A stretch of 64,000 bases of DNA from Polytrichum commune (lineage: Eukaryota; Streptophyta; Polytrichopsida; Polytrichales; Polytrichaceae). The notes under the pieces were generated by a model. The model was not told the origin of the DNA. It was given only the letters and a program-made list of their open reading frames with translations, and made no database searches. Of the stretch, positions 23,912-34,772 are shown piece after piece (positions within the stretch are counted from its first letter, which is position 1; every line of letters starts with the position of its first letter). The DNA lies in the NCBI GenBank assembly GCA_950295325.1, contig OX485803.1:7376001-7440000 (forward strand). Reading direction: 5' to 3'. Both the position numbers and the translations under genes were made by a program.

Positions 23912-25269
23912 TGGCCTTGCGAGTTGTTTACCGCAACAAGATGCAACTGACATTCACCATTGGCTCAATAAGAGCATCCTTTGACCTCAATGATCCACTC
24001 AAGTATGCATTCATGCTGGGCATTATGCGTCCAAAACCATCCAGGATTGGCTTGAGGATCAAACAATGAAGCCTCGTTTTTGGGTGCAGCTTGAAAAACT
24101 TTGAAGAAGATGAGGTATACTTGCACAAAAAAGCTACAACTTCTCGCTGCTACTTGCCCTTGTGTATTGTTAGGCCGTGCCCGGGGACCAAACCCTAGCC
24201 TTCGACCCTAAAAAAGTATAATCCTTGGACCTACACCTGTCCAGCTAGGATTTCAGTCATCCTAGGGGCCTCGCACCAAACATCTAATACCTAGGTCTAA
24301 AATGTGCTGTTATATCAAATGGTGATCCAACTTCAATCACCATTGCCCATTTTAGCATGCCATTATAATTGTAGGTATCAATTACCACATAATTTTAAAT
24401 CAAATCTGCATGCAAAGCGACAAACAAAAGATAAAAATCACGTTTACACTGGAACTGATTTTTTTTAAAATTTTAAAATTACAATATTATATTTATTTCT
24501 GGATGGGATAATGACATTAGATCCAACAAGGTCCTATGCATACCCATGTGCCCGCACATTATCCACATAGAATTTGTCACCGCTTCTTGCAAGATGTGCA
24601 TCGCCGGTGCAATCTTGCCGTCATTGGCTCATGGACTTGAATTTTACTTGGCTCCCAAGGTTATGTGCGGCCACTTCTCCTTGTCCATTGTGATGCTGAG
24701 ATGTTTGTCATTGTTGATTGAGATTGAAGATGATTAAGAGGTGCCACCTTATGAGCCACACGAATATGGGGGTAGAGCGTCAACATTCTCACTAATGAGG
24801 AGTTGAGCACAAAGAGAAAAAAGGCGGTGTCATCAGTTGTGGGTGCTCACTTGTGATGAGTGCAAACTTTGCAAGTGATCAGCCATATCAACGTTTCTCG
24901 TGAAAGATGTGTACTCTAAATGAATGGTGAAGGTGGATACATCCATCCTACTCTTCTACGTACCACACAAGGTGGTTCCGGTTACACCATTATACTCTTA
25001 CATCAGTCTCACGCTAAGGGATAAAATGTCTATGAATCAAATAGAAACTATCAAAAATAGATATGCACCTAAAATTAATCCGAAAGGCCCCCCAAAACAA
25101 CCCCCCACATTGAAAACTTAAGAACAAAAGTAATGTAGGCTTGAAGGTCGTGGAGATCTTTGGAAATGTGTGTCATTTTTGCATACACTCTAATACGAGA
25201 ATTTTCCAAGTTCACACCTATTTTCCACTATGGGTTGAGTTCGAAGATTCTGTTGAGAGAACTGTTACT

Positions 25270-26165
25270 TTGCATTTGGGTAGATGGAGCTAGAAATATA
25301 ATTTAAAGGCCAGACCAAAGAGCTTCATTAGTGCAACAAATAGATGAGGAACTTGGTCGTTTGGTATGCATTGTACACATTCTATATTGCTCAACCAGTA
25401 TCGGTGGACTATTTTATACCAACAAATTGTGAGCTATATTGGTAGATGCAATATTCATGAATATGTTCGGCATAACATGTATACTTTGTCACCCCAATTA
25501 TGCCCTTTTCTATTATGGGCTTATGCTACCGATGGATCTTGGATTTTGCATGTTCATTAACCACTATGCCGTGGGTGACAAAGTATGTGTTAGTAAAGGT
25601 GGAACACTTTAGCAAAATGGTTAGAACTTGTTGCTCTACCTTAAAATTGTTTGAGTTGGTGGCAAGCTCTTTTCATGATCGTGTGGTAGCATGATTGGAG
25701 CTCCTGTTGAGGTGTTGATTGATTGGAAAAGGAACTTTCTTCGTGGTGTGCAAGATTTGTTTATCAAGGCCCTCATTGATCACTGTACTTCATTACGAGA
25801 TCATCCCTAGGTGAATAAATTGGTGGAGCATGTTGTTCAAACCGTCAAGCAAAGTTACAAAAGTATAGTTCATTTCATGGTGACCATCATGATTGGGATC
25901 ATATGCTCCCATGAATTGTCACGGGGTTTCAATTTAGTTGACATGTATCTTTGGCTTCATATAGTCCCTACCAATTGTTGTTGTTAGAGAACTATATCAT
26001 GTGGTAGATTTTGGCAACCTCGATATGTGGGCGCCATGTCTTCACAAGTGGGCAAAATTCTTTAAGTGAGCCATGCCTAAGGCTATGGAAGCTTTAGCTT
26101 TTGCTCAACACCATAGTACTTTGCACTAAGCTCGTATTTGTAATGATGTTCATTGACCTTTAGAA
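25270..26165 (+). pseudogene. Isolated relic of the retrotransposon integrase
   Basis: Frame-broken plus-strand sequence matches the integrase of the 33411-43353 element. Seen in order: zinc-finger region (THSILLNQYRW, LYQQIVSYIGRC), TLSPQL, RWILDFA, KYVLVKVEHFSK, APVEVLIDWKRNF, KALIDHCTSLRDHP, LVEHVVQTVK and HIVPTN. Many stops and shifts show long decay. The PHD finger that should follow and any terminal repeat are missing, so this is a fragment of a separate insertion. Confidence 0.8.
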
Positions 26166-27269
26166 AAGTTGATTTTGTACACTCTTTTGTGGATGTAATG
26201 ACTTTTAGGTGTATATATGTGTTTGCTATCATGGATTTGATGCTGATATTTGCTAGATCTTGTAGAGGTTTTTGATGTTGTGTTATTCTTATCTAAAATA
26301 ACAAAAACAAAAGTTGTAAGGGTCGAAATGTTGACAACTGGCACAACAAAGACAATACTGTGAGTTTCATCATGTGGGTGACAAGCTTCTAAAAACAAAG
26401 ATCAAAGATGTATTCTTATGTATGATTCTTAAGTTGTTTAGTATTTTGATATACAATTTATGATGGATGTATTTTTATGTTTGAAGTGCTAGTTTGTTGT
26501 GTTACTAGTGAACTCCTTCAAAGAATGAGATGCGAATATTGCGCAATGTTTTAGGTGTTTTGGGATTTGAATTTGGGGACTGTGTTCAACAATAACAAAT
26601 TAATTCGAAGTCAAAAATTATATTTTTCAACATGCAAGCTATGTTTCTTAACAACTGCTGAATTCTAAGAGCAATGCGAGAGGATCATGTGCCAATTAAA
26701 AAAATTGAGCAATTGATCTTACAATCTAGACCAACAAATTGCATAACCAAGTTATTTTGGCATGATACGAATGTGTTAGACTTGGTTGAGGCCAAATCAA
26801 AATACCTTCACAATCAGTATGATTTTAGTTTTTTAGTACATACTAGATAGGCGCAGAAAGGTGGAAAACACGCACACGTGTCAAATGAACCAAATATCAA
26901 TGATGAATTTAGATGAACTCAAATGATTCTTTGTAGACGATGCAAGGTGGATGAAGGTCCCAACTTTCCTAGAAATAATTTGAGGGCACCTATAGTAGTG
27001 GGATAAGTTTTAAGAGGCTGGTTACATATATTAAATCACAACCATGTAATGAATGGACACATGAACATTCAAAGCCTGGGGACCATTTCTGGTTGTCACT
27101 ATATTAGGAAGCCCTTTGATTGTTAATTGAGGGGAAAAATCCTTTCTTAAGAACAACAAAAAGAGAAAATCCTTTTCATCACCCCAAATATGGTGTTCTG
27201 GCATCAGTGTCTGGGGAGACATTTGGGCAATATGTGTTGAGATCCTCGTGTTTCCAAGACCAACCTGCT
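26166..27269. other. Intergenic, no gene recognised
   Basis: AT-rich sequence without motif-bearing open frames; it may contain eroded 3' parts of the integrase relic that precedes it. Confidence 0.35.
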
Positions 27270-27450
27270 ACATGTTGATACCTTTCGGTTTTTCTTTATT
27301 AAATTGAGAAATTTTCTGTAATTCTTTTAAAATGGATCAGTACTTTTCCTGAAGTCTTATATTTGAACTGATTAATTTCTTAAACTTGAACAGCTCATCT
27401 GTAACTAGTGCTTGATTCTCCTCGTTCATTGATTGCCATTATATTATCTG
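27270..27450. repeat. Dispersed repeat, second copy of 1-180
   Basis: Same order of words as 1-180 (ctttcggtttttctttat, cttttcctgaagtctta, gtaactagtg, cgttcattga). It ends about 150 bp before the old retrotransposon. Confidence 0.5.
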
Positions 27451-27604
27451 TTTCTACAAAAACTACATCTTATGCCATAAATCCATTTCCACATCTATTC
27501 TAATAGTTCAGATTGATGGCACCACAATTTGTCAGACATTACTGGAATGATATAATGTGCAAATGTCAATGAACTCCTATAAAGTTCTGGATATTAAAAT
27601 TATT

Positions 27605-28148
27605 TGTCGTGTAAATAACGATCGTGTGTCGTGCAGCTCAAGTACCAACCACCACTAACAACTAAAACTAAAACACAACGAAGACACACATACACAACAC
27701 ACCTCCACCGAGAAGGAAGAGAGTCAAACCCTAGCAAGAGCTCTAATCCTCTCTTCAAATGCACACAATGAGTCAAGTTATTTCACTACAATACGGGAGA
27801 ATCCAAGAGTGTAAGTAAGGGAAGAAAAACTCAAGATTTTATTGCAACAACATGCAATCTTCACCTCATACAAACTCTTTCCACACACTCACTCACAAGG
27901 CTTGACTTGGCAAGAATGCCAAACCAAGAAGGAGGCTCCTCACTTAGGAGCATCTCTCCAACTCCTAGGATTCATCCATCCAACTCTAAATCGATGAAAC
28001 CCCCTGAATGTGGTGTGGATGCCGACACTACAAACTGTAACAATTGTCATGTAAATAATGATCGTGTGTCAATGTAGCTCGAGTCCCAACCACCACTAAC
28101 AACTAAAACTAAAACATAATAAAGGAACACATACACAATACACCTTCA
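27605..28148 (-). repeat. A-B-A terminal repeats of the old element (lower end)
   Basis: A1 27605-27708, B 27709-28042, a 2-bp spacer AT (28043-28044), then A2 28045-28148, which repeats A1 (tgtcatgtaaataatgatcg against tgtcgtgtaaataacgatcg). The sequence inside A2, read on the minus strand, is the purine run aaaggagggcat, a plausible polypurine tract. Only B is present at the upper end (50455-50773). Confidence 0.85.
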
Positions 28149-28509
28149 TATGCCCTCCTTTAGCTGACTATGAAGCCCTGCTAATTAGCTAGGACCAACA
28201 CCAATCCAAAGGGCATAGATAATGAAGAAATTTTTCACAACCCATTGGGGTGGTGAACGTTATACCAATGAACTGTAGATTGGGTGCAATGTGAGCACCA
28301 TCCTTAATGGCCTCTAATGTTTGGCCATCAAATTCCAAAGAATTAATTTCACCATCTCGCGTTCGATTGCGTTTCTAAGCCATAACTTCTCATTTTTCAT
28401 TTAGGTAGATACAACATGGTGAAAACCATACAAAATAATTTAGCAGGTTTGGTGGAAGATACCGAAGATCCTTGACAACGGGGACAACTCCACTGTCCAA
28501 ATGGTAGAG

Positions 28510-28745
28510 AAGTTAAGGGTGGCCTAAGACATGCCATGTGCCAACCACGTTGACACTGGTCACACAAGAATATAATAGCCGCTCATTTCTTCTTCCCGCA
28601 CACAAAACATGCAAGACCCTTTGAAATAATAACAAATTCAGGATGAATTGTACTCTTAATGGATAGATGACGTGGGACACAATTTTTGGAATGCTCGCGA
28701 TATTCCCTGTCACCCCTACCTTCCAGCAACAATACACCATGTGGC
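28510..28745 (-). pseudogene. PHD-finger region of the old element, frameshifted
   Basis: Minus-strand sequence matches the PHD region of the young element through frameshifts (for example FKGSCMFC, where the first zinc-binding cysteine is retained, and the GTWHV region). It is useful as comparison because the young copy has lost that cysteine. Confidence 0.7.
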
Positions 28746-28799
28746 AACATCTCCTTCACCCGAAGGCTAGTGCGCCCCGTTTCACGTCCAATGTCATAG

Positions 28800-30085
28800 G
28801 CGCCTCACATTGGAGATAACATAATTTCCCTGACGGAATCTCTGCAAGTGAGGTCGGTAAGTACCATAACACAATGTGTCACGGTGCTGAGCAATAGACA
28901 AATTTTCCATGGCCATAGGCATGACCCTTTGGAATAATTGAGCCCGCTCCTATAAACACTCTGCCCAAACGTTTGGGTCGTCCAAGTCCACAATATGAGC
29001 TAGCTTTTCCCGAATAGAAATTGGGAGTATAGGCTCACGTCCATACAACAACTAATATGGGCTGTAGGACACTAAAGAGGCTTGCCTACTAAATCGATAG
29101 CCTATAGCAAATCAAGGCAACATAATGTCCTAATCCCGGTGGCTCCCCCAAAGTAATCCATACTTCCTCAAGCTACGCTTGGTTGTCTAAAAAACCCGTT
29201 CAGCCAAGCCATCCGCCTCCGGATGATCTATGAGAGCTTTAGTGCACAAATCCTAAAAAACACCGACAAATTCCCTCTCATGGTCCGTCAATACCTCAGC
29301 CGGTCCTCCAAAATGTGCCAACACACAATCCAAAAAGGTTGCCGCGGCCAACTCTGCAGAGTTTTGGGGTAGAGCGACAAACTCGATCCACTTGCTGGAA
29401 TGCTTCACCATCACCAACACGTATTTTGCTCCGTGTGGTGTGACAATCAACAGTCCTGCAAAGTCTAGTGTCAAGTAGTAGCCCATCTCCATGTTAGGTA
29501 AGGGCTGCAGTTGAGGTGACAAGGTATTGAAACTAGACTTGACCCAATCACAAACTTCACACCTCCCGACATAAGCAATAACTTGTTGATACATGCCATT
29601 CCACCAATATTGGGTACGCAACATCAAATGTTTCATATGTATGCTAAAATGACCAAGTTCCTCGTGCACTTGCCGCACCACGGAGGCCCTCTGATCTGAT
29701 CTAGGAACAATACGCCTTCTCCCATCCAACCACAAGCATAATAACAAATTGATCTCCCAAAAAAACCTTGTTATTCAATGTCCAATTCAATCCCTTTCCA
29801 TCACCGAGATAAACAAATGAAAGATCTCCTACTGAAGCTTATGCAATACGGGAAGTTCTTCCCATATATCCGCAATAGCTTGAGGTCGATCAGTCTCATC
29901 ATCCAAGCCTTGTATCGGAACCTCAACAACAGAGCTAGAAAAAAAAGTGAGGTAGGCATTTGCGTGCCAACCTCGAACCACCTCTCAATCACAATCCCCA
30001 TGCCACCTGGCTCCGGTCAAGTCCTCATCCGAAGCATTTGGATTGTGTGAGAGTCCATTTGTATCCAAGTTGGTAATATGAGCAG
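28800..30085 (-). pseudogene. Integrase and RNase H end of the old element
   Basis: A 164-residue open stretch (29253-29747) covers the integrase zinc finger and core: VHEELGHFSIHMKHLM, YVGRCEVCDWV, TLDFAGLLIV, KYVLVMVKHSSKWIE, EVLTDHEREFVGVF. Sequence down to 28800 matches the rest of the core and C-terminal part with stops. Sequence up to about 30085 aligns with the young element to about 36060 (end of RNase H and linker). There the alignment stops abruptly and the plus-strand block begins: the lower breakpoint of the inversion. Confidence 0.85.
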
Positions 30086-30089
30086 ATTG

Positions 30090-30615
30090 TTACACACACC
30101 TTTATTCATAAAGATGGAATGGTCATCACCATGTATCCAATCTACTAAGGTTTTCCACCTAGCTGGTAGGATTTTGGAAGGGAAGGCAACCTTGTCTGCT
30201 CTGGCTCAAGCCACCGCAGACATCCCTGCAACTAAGGATCCCGAGGAAGTGGCCAAACGGTGAGAAAGGCTGGCCATGGAGGCCATTGCGTTTTTTGATG
30301 CATACATCCTCAATGATAGGGGGCCAACCACATCTTTTGATTCACCAGTGTCCGCGGGAACAACTTACATGTCTGATGTAGCTGCTAGACCCATTCATAA
30401 TCGTCACATCTACTGGCCACGTGGAGCGGACCACTAGTTATACTTATGAGTCATTACACCTTAGCTTCTAGGTGAAACCTAGAGATCCACCCACACATGT
30501 TCTTCTCAAGTGTACAGTGACGAATATGACCAACTATGACATTTTAATTTATTAGCAGACATTCTACCCCCTCAGTTTCTATTTAGACAACTAGACTGAA
30601 GAGGCGTGGATCCGA
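30090..30615 (+). pseudogene. Gag end and protease of the old element (inverted block)
   Basis: Plus-strand stretches match the young Gag/protease: VFHLAGRILEGKATLS, MSDVAARPIHNRH, KCTVTNMTNYDI, then YLDN followed by UAG and TEEAW. Most of the protease active-site region is deleted. The UAG at 30592-30594 lies at the same place as the UAG at 39203-39205 of the young copy. Confidence 0.8.
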
Positions 30616-30639
30616 CCAGATTGGTCAATTGGGATGACC

Positions 30640-32057
30640 GAAGGGAGGTTATTCTTGTGGCATTCGCGGCAGCTACAATCATAGCACCATTATCCATGGT
30701 TTCTGGATGTGGTGCTACTGTTGACACATTGCCATGTGATTCGCCTTATTGAAGGAGACACTGGCATTCATATGGAATATTGAGGATCAAAAGGAGATAA
30801 CACCTAAGGGTGTATTGGTGTGTCATCCCAAGGATTTTCTTCCTGCCTAGCGTGATTCCATAAAGCTATTCCAGAGGTGTGAGGACATTATCCTCTCTCT
30901 GGATTCTACGACACCAGTCATACCAGATACCCCATTGGCGTTGGGACATTCCATTATGTGGCGTCCGCCAGAAAAAGGGATTACTTTAGTAGAATTGTTT
31001 GAGGGCATCGGGACAGGATTGGCGGCCGTGTTGGAGGTAGCCTCATGGTTCGACAATATATCTGTGTGAATGAAAGTCTTGTGTCCACCCGTGTAACTCG
31101 TCATTATTTACACCAGTTGATGGTGTTGTACCAACACCACTTAAACCCGACTGCCATCCATGGGTGCTTTGAACGTCTTCCTCGTGATGTAACACTTATT
31201 AGTGAGGAGTTATGAAGGTTGGATCATGTGGAATCTGGTGACTGCGGGATGGTCATGCTAGGGCTACTCCCGTGCTGGAGCAGACCAAGGTTTAGTCTTT
31301 TCTAGGACCATATCCGTCTCATGCACTGGTGGTTTATCCACCAACCCTACTCTCCATGGTATATATTCGAAAATGTTCGTATGTTGGGAGACTCTCGGGA
31401 TAGGTGTTGGAGGGCAGACATCATGTTTGTCAACATCTTGGGGATCCCATTTTTGTGGATGCCGAAGAACTTGGTTTGTATTCTCACCGTCCTCAGTGGG
31501 TGTGGACCAACCTCACACCGCTAACCACTTTAGCTGTAGCATTTTCTGCAATGCCTCCATATTCTGATCAGAAGGTGGATGACATCTTGGATCCAAACTA
31601 AACCTCTTTGCCGATAATTTGAAATGATTTACCCCCGTTAGCATTGGTTAACAAAGTGGAGGCACCACGGAGGGTCTTCCCAACCTTTATAATTTTTCCA
31701 CAGTCATTTGCATTCCGCGATCGGGACCGTGGTATGATGTGGAATGCTTACACTAGAACCCATCGTGAACCCTTTGCCAATGAACAAAAGCGTGCCATAG
31801 AATTCCAGACTGGAAGCACAGTAGACCATGGCCTTTCTGAGGGCCAACAACGGTTCGTGTTGGGCCTAGCCATGCATCTTAACACCGTTGTGTGGACCGT
31901 TGATTTATGCCTTGCATTGTAAAGGTATCTTGGTGACCAGTTGTTGTCTCCAGGAGCAAAGGACTTTGGTCAAGGGCACAACGGTCTACATCCATGGAGG
32001 AGAGAATTGAGGCCATGGTTGTAGAAGCTGAACAAATCTCTCGATTCGAGTTGCATG
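30640..32057 (+). pseudogene. Methyltransferase of the old element, degenerate
   Basis: Motif I (ELFEGIGTGLAAVLEVA), a changed motif IV (GWSC, where the young copy has GWPC), SRAGADQG, motif VI remnants (YSKMF), and an open 92-residue stretch 31644-31922 with motifs IX-X (FIIFPQSFAFRDRD, then GLSEGQQRFVLGLAMHLNTVVW). It is riddled with stops. Replacement of the catalytic Pro-Cys shows it is dead. It continues after the MITE at 32058-32555. Confidence 0.85.
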
Positions 32058-32555
32058 CACGGGTAGATCATTCTAAAGCATTTTTGTGCACCACGTGCGG
32101 CTGGGGGTTTTTTTGTTTTGGGGCTATTTACCTTCAAGGGCTGAATTAAAGCCTCCCTATAATTACTTAAATTTCAAAAATGGCCCATTTGTTTGCACCC
32201 TTCCATTACTTATATTGTCCAAGTCACTGCAAATTTTTGTACTCTATATTCCTTTTAAGTAATTTTGGACAGATGGAAATCCCAATTATCATCCATCCCT
32301 GTGAGTCCTAAACCCATTTACATACCATACTAAACATACCTTCTAGGATCCTTATCTTCAACCCCTATATTAATTTTACAAAAAAATAATGGCCCACGTT
32401 TTATGTCCATCTAACTTACTTATAATGGAATTGTCTACATTTAATGGCCCCTTCATTATTTGGAATTCCTTTATAATTTTTATTTCAAATGATTTTAATC
32501 CTCTCTATATTATGCCACACGTCGTTTTTAAAATGCACTAAGTGATCTACCCGTG
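32058..32555. mobile_element. hAT-like MITE inserted in the old element
   Basis: Ends are CACGGGTAGATCATTC and the inverted CACGGGTAGATCACTT. The flanks are GTTGCATG at 32050-32057 and 32556-32563, an exact 8-bp target duplication. Removing the insertion and one duplicate restores alignment of the old element with the young one. Same family as 2749-3158. AT-rich and non-coding. Confidence 0.85.
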
Positions 32556-32589
32556 GTTGCATGTGATGAAGGAGTTTTGAGCTCAACAA

Positions 32590-33410
32590 GTTTATGTTGC
32601 TTTGGCTTCCGAGTTTGGGAGGAGGGAGGCATGGAGGATATTCCCACGAATGATTTCATTCAATTTTTTGCCTCCGGTGGCCGCTTCATCATCATATGTT
32701 GGTGGTGATGAAGAGAGGCCAGAGTCTACTACTAGTATTGATGTTGGGGGCATAGTTAATGTCCCCTCCTTTGAATAGCAGTTAGAGTCCATGCCAACAT
32801 CGAGTGGTATCCCTTTGGTGGAGAGGGAGACCATAGAATTTGATGATTGGGTATTGGAATTAGGCCCTCATCTCATTGGTGCTAAGACATGGAAGGTACG
32901 AGCGTTCATTTGCTTGTATCATAGGTGTTTTGCTTTTAGCCTTCAAGATCTTAAAGGCTATAAAAGAAAACCATCCACATTCAAGTGGAGGACGACCATC
33001 TTATTTTTTGGAGACCTTATAGGCTCAGTATCTCCGAGAGGATTGGCGTCTAGGCTCGTTGCCAAAAGCTCTTGGCAGCAAGGCTGACCAAACTCTCTAA
33101 CGGGGAGTATGTTTGTACTACAATTATACTGTCGAAGAAGGATGTCTTTGGCGATTGGAAAAAGAAACAGATGTGCGGGGGTTACCGTCCAGTTACCCAA
33201 AAGACCAAGTCAGATCGGTATCCCATGCCAATCCCGAAGAAGTTGTTCAATGTCATTAGATTTTCTCAAGTCTTTAGCACCTTGGATTTGAGATCCGGCT
33301 TTCACCAACCCCCATTATTTGTGGGAGATCGAATGAAAACTGCATTATGAAGAATTGATCAGGATGGGAATGATCAATTATACCATTGGAAGTTTCTTCC
33401 ATTTTTTCCT
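32590..33410 (+). pseudogene. RT N-terminal half of the old element
   Basis: This begins with the linker after the methyltransferase. A UAG at 32776-32778 is followed by CAGTTA. Then come FDDWVLELGPHLIGA, VRAFICLYHR, FSLQDLKGY, NGEYVC, SKKDVFGDW, GYRPVTQKTKSDRYPMP and STLDLRSGFHQ, all matching the RT of the young element. It stops at 33410, where the young element inserted; the reading continues from about 43358 (NAPAEFQRVMN). Confidence 0.85.
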
Positions 33411-34064
33411 TGTCGTGTAAACTAAGATCGTTAAACACAACAGATCGAGTGTCGGCGTCAACATCAATTAGTAAAATAAAATAGCAAACTAAAATGCTAA
33501 ACAACCACCTCTTCAAGTATGAGGGTTTCTCTCTCCAAGCTTAAGAAACTAAAATGTCTCCTTACAAAGCTTAAGAAACTCTAAAATTCACACACAAGAG
33601 TCAAGCTATCTCTCACTCCACGAAGGGAGAATCCAAGAGTGCAAGTGGTGGAGAAAGAATGCAAAGGCTTTACTCATAATCTATTACACCATAGCCATGA
33701 GAAAGCAACAACAAGCTCTCTCTCTCTCTCTCAAAACACACTCACAAGACTTGACTTGACAACAATGGCAAGTCAAGAGGTCTTCCTCTCCATACAACCC
33801 CAATCCTATGTGGAGTTCATCCATGGAGTGGATGAGCAACTAACTAGGACTCCCAATGGAGTCCGTTACTCATCCCAACACACATGGACTCCTAGTGGAG
33901 TCTATTTACTCCTAAATCGACGTGACTTAACCCCCGATGTCACCTCACGTGACAGCTGTCGTGTAAACTAAGATCGTTAAACACAACAGATCGAGTGTCG
34001 GCGTCAACATCAATTAGCAAAATAAAATAGCAAACTAAAATACTAAACAACCACCTCTTCAAGT
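33411..34064 (-). repeat. A-B-A terminal repeats of the young element (lower end)
   Basis: A 33411-33517, B 33514-33954 (a short caagt overlap at the join), GC spacer 33955-33956, and a second A at 33957-34064 that differs from the first at two positions, both transitions. The B-spacer-A junction reads GACAGCTGTC, a perfect palindrome of the two outer ends. Inside the second A the minus strand has tagtgggggca, a probable polypurine tract. B contains a (CT)n microsatellite at about 33715-33732. Confidence 0.9.
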
Positions 34065-34388
34065 GCCCCCACTAGCAGATAAGGAGCCCCTCCAATCGGC
34101 TAGGAACAAACACACTCATCGGTAGAGTTGTTGAACATGATGAAGTTGTTGCTACATCTATACATATTCAATTGGGTAGTGGTAATCTAGGGAATTAAAC
34201 TCATGATTGAGAAAGTAATCCAAGAACTATAGGCTGGGTGCAATTTGAGCCCCATCCTTAATCGCCTTCAACCATTTATGTTGAATTCTTGGATAATTCT
34301 TTCAATGTGATTTTCAATCCCATAAAATTTCCAACCAACTAAATAACAACTTCATCACTAAAACATGTGGTAAACATCCACAAAATCC

Positions 34389-34772
34389 TCAATCATGACC
34401 ATTAACGGCCACGGAATGAGAGGCTTTCCGACAACGAGGACAAACCCAATTGCCAGAAGGAAGAGTAAAAAGGGGAGGTGTCAAACATGCCATGTGCCAT
34501 CCACGTTGACATTGGTCGCACAATAACATTGTTGCAGCTCCTTTCTTCTCTCCACAAACATAATAAGGCAAACCCTGTGGTACAACCGCCAACTCGGGAT
34601 GCACAGAGCCGTCGATGGGAAGGTGACATGGAGCACAATTTTTTGAATGCTCACGACATTCCCGTCCATCCTTGCCTTCAAGCAATAATATACCACTTGG
34701 CAAGACATCTTTTACCCGCAAAATCGTGCGCCCAGCCTTGACATCCAATGTCGTAGGCGCCTCCCGTTGCAA
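34389..34772 (-). other. PHD finger domain at the end of pol
   Basis: This 127-residue stretch carries a C4HC3-type PHD pattern: VCG, MLLCDQCQRGWHMACL, then WVCPRC. PHD fingers read histone H3 tail states. Gypsy elements more often end in a chromodomain, so PHD here may take the targeting role. The first zinc ligand is Tyr (codon at 34563-34565) where the old copy keeps Cys, a G-to-A type change that should disable folding in this copy. The domain is not in frame with the integrase here. Confidence 0.85.

Noticed and set aside
33639-33971. 110-residue open frame, repeated at 43155-43397
   Set aside because: It is within the B terminal repeat and antisense to the element; no motif, and it ends at the repeat boundary.
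33411-34064. Reading the lower end as two tandem insertions or a tandem LTR duplication
   Set aside because: The unit next to the coding part is only the A segment, the upper end lacks A, the outer ends carry matching TCCT, and the older element shows the same layout.
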